Positions 6,614 to 6,704 of a DNA stretch of 6,704 nt are shown piece by piece (positions within the stretch are counted from its first letter, which is position 1; every line of letters starts with the position of its first letter). The notes under the pieces were generated by a model. That model saw nothing but the letters and a program-made list of their open reading frames with translations. It had not been told where the DNA came from and made no database searches. A program made the position numbers and the translations under genes. The stretch lies in the NCBI RefSeq assembly GCF_915069625.1, contig NZ_CAJZFD010000110.1, positions 1-6,704 of the forward strand, read 5' to 3'. The DNA comes from an uncultured Veillonella sp. Its GTDB lineage: Bacteria > Bacillota > Negativicutes > Veillonellales > Veillonellaceae.

Positions 6614-6642
6614 AGTATATATAATAATTCCCATATTGGCAA
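6614..6642 (-). promoter_or_regulatory. Sigma-A-type promoter for the fapR operon
   Basis: On the minus strand, TTGCCA (6637-6642) and TATACT (6614-6619) each match the consensus -35 and -10 boxes at five of six positions, with an ideal 17-base spacer. Transcription should start near 6607, giving a leader of about 34 bases. A short A tract lies just upstream of the -35 box and could act as an UP-like element. It is the only convincing promoter I found, so all eight genes may depend on it. Confidence 0.75.
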
Positions 6643-6655
6643 GGTTTTTCGCATA

Positions 6656-6682
6656 TATAGTGATATATTTTATGGTGATATA
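6656..6682. repeat. Pair of 12-base direct repeats upstream of the promoter
   Basis: The + strand has TATAGTGATATA at 6656-6667 and TATGGTGATATA at 6671-6682, differing at one base and spaced 15 bases start to start. The region is A/T-rich, which raises the chance of coincidence, but the shared GTGATATA core is distinctive. It could be a tandem site for another regulator, or part of the control region of a gene beyond the right edge. Confidence 0.35.
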
Positions 6683-6704
6683 CTAAATATTGTCCTTATT
6701 TTAA

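Noticed and set aside
1..6704. CRISPR arrays, tRNA or rRNA genes, insertion sequences, attachment sites or a novel defence system
   Set aside because: I saw no repeat-spacer pattern, no tRNA-like folds, no transposase or integrase, and no foreign-looking gene; the eight genes form one coherent lipid-synthesis operon.

Overview
The window looks like part of a chromosome from a low-GC, Firmicutes-type bacterium. Protein style and gene order (FapR, FabK as the enoyl reductase, no FabI) best suit the Negativicutes, with Veillonella or a close relative as my best guess. That placement rests on recognition of the proteins, not on a database comparison. All eight genes lie on the minus strand and are read from right to left, in one compact run that looks like a single type II fatty acid synthesis and phospholipid-entry operon.

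In transcription order: a regulatory region at 6574-6704 carries a good sigma-A-type promoter and a FapR-like operator. It is followed by fapR (6013-6573, lipid-synthesis repressor), plsX (4981-6009, acyl-ACP:phosphate acyltransferase), fabH (4002-4997, initiating ketoacyl-ACP synthase III), fabK (3042-3986, FMN enoyl-ACP reductase II), fabD (2090-3031, malonyl-CoA:ACP transacylase), fabG (1345-2088, ketoacyl-ACP reductase), acpP (1063-1293, acyl carrier protein) and a second FabK/nitronate-monooxygenase-like flavoprotein with a C-terminal cysteine cluster (29-985). Junctions are tight: plsX and fabH overlap by 17 bases, fabD and fabG are 1 base apart, and two junctions share the same stop-plus-Shine-Dalgarno string TAAGGAGG. 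The one clear break is a 77-base spacer between acpP and the last gene, which holds a strong GC-rich hairpin followed by a short U tract. The last gene may therefore be expressed at a different level from the rest.

Together the genes load malonate onto ACP (FabD, AcpP), start chains (FabH), reduce the keto and enoyl intermediates (FabG, FabK) and pass finished acyl chains toward phosphatidic acid (PlsX). FapR probably controls them in response to a pathway intermediate. The elongating synthase (FabF), the dehydratase (FabZ) and acetyl-CoA carboxylase are not in the window; some may lie beyond its left edge.

Most of this is conventional. The points most worth a second look are: a FapR whose usual malonyl-binding RGHHLF segment reads EPQYLY, with Glu where the key Arg is expected; the cysteine-cluster flavoprotein fixed at the end of the operon; the hairpin before it, whose 3' arm could also pair with that gene's ribosome binding site; and a direct repeat with a degenerate second operator-like site upstream of the promoter.
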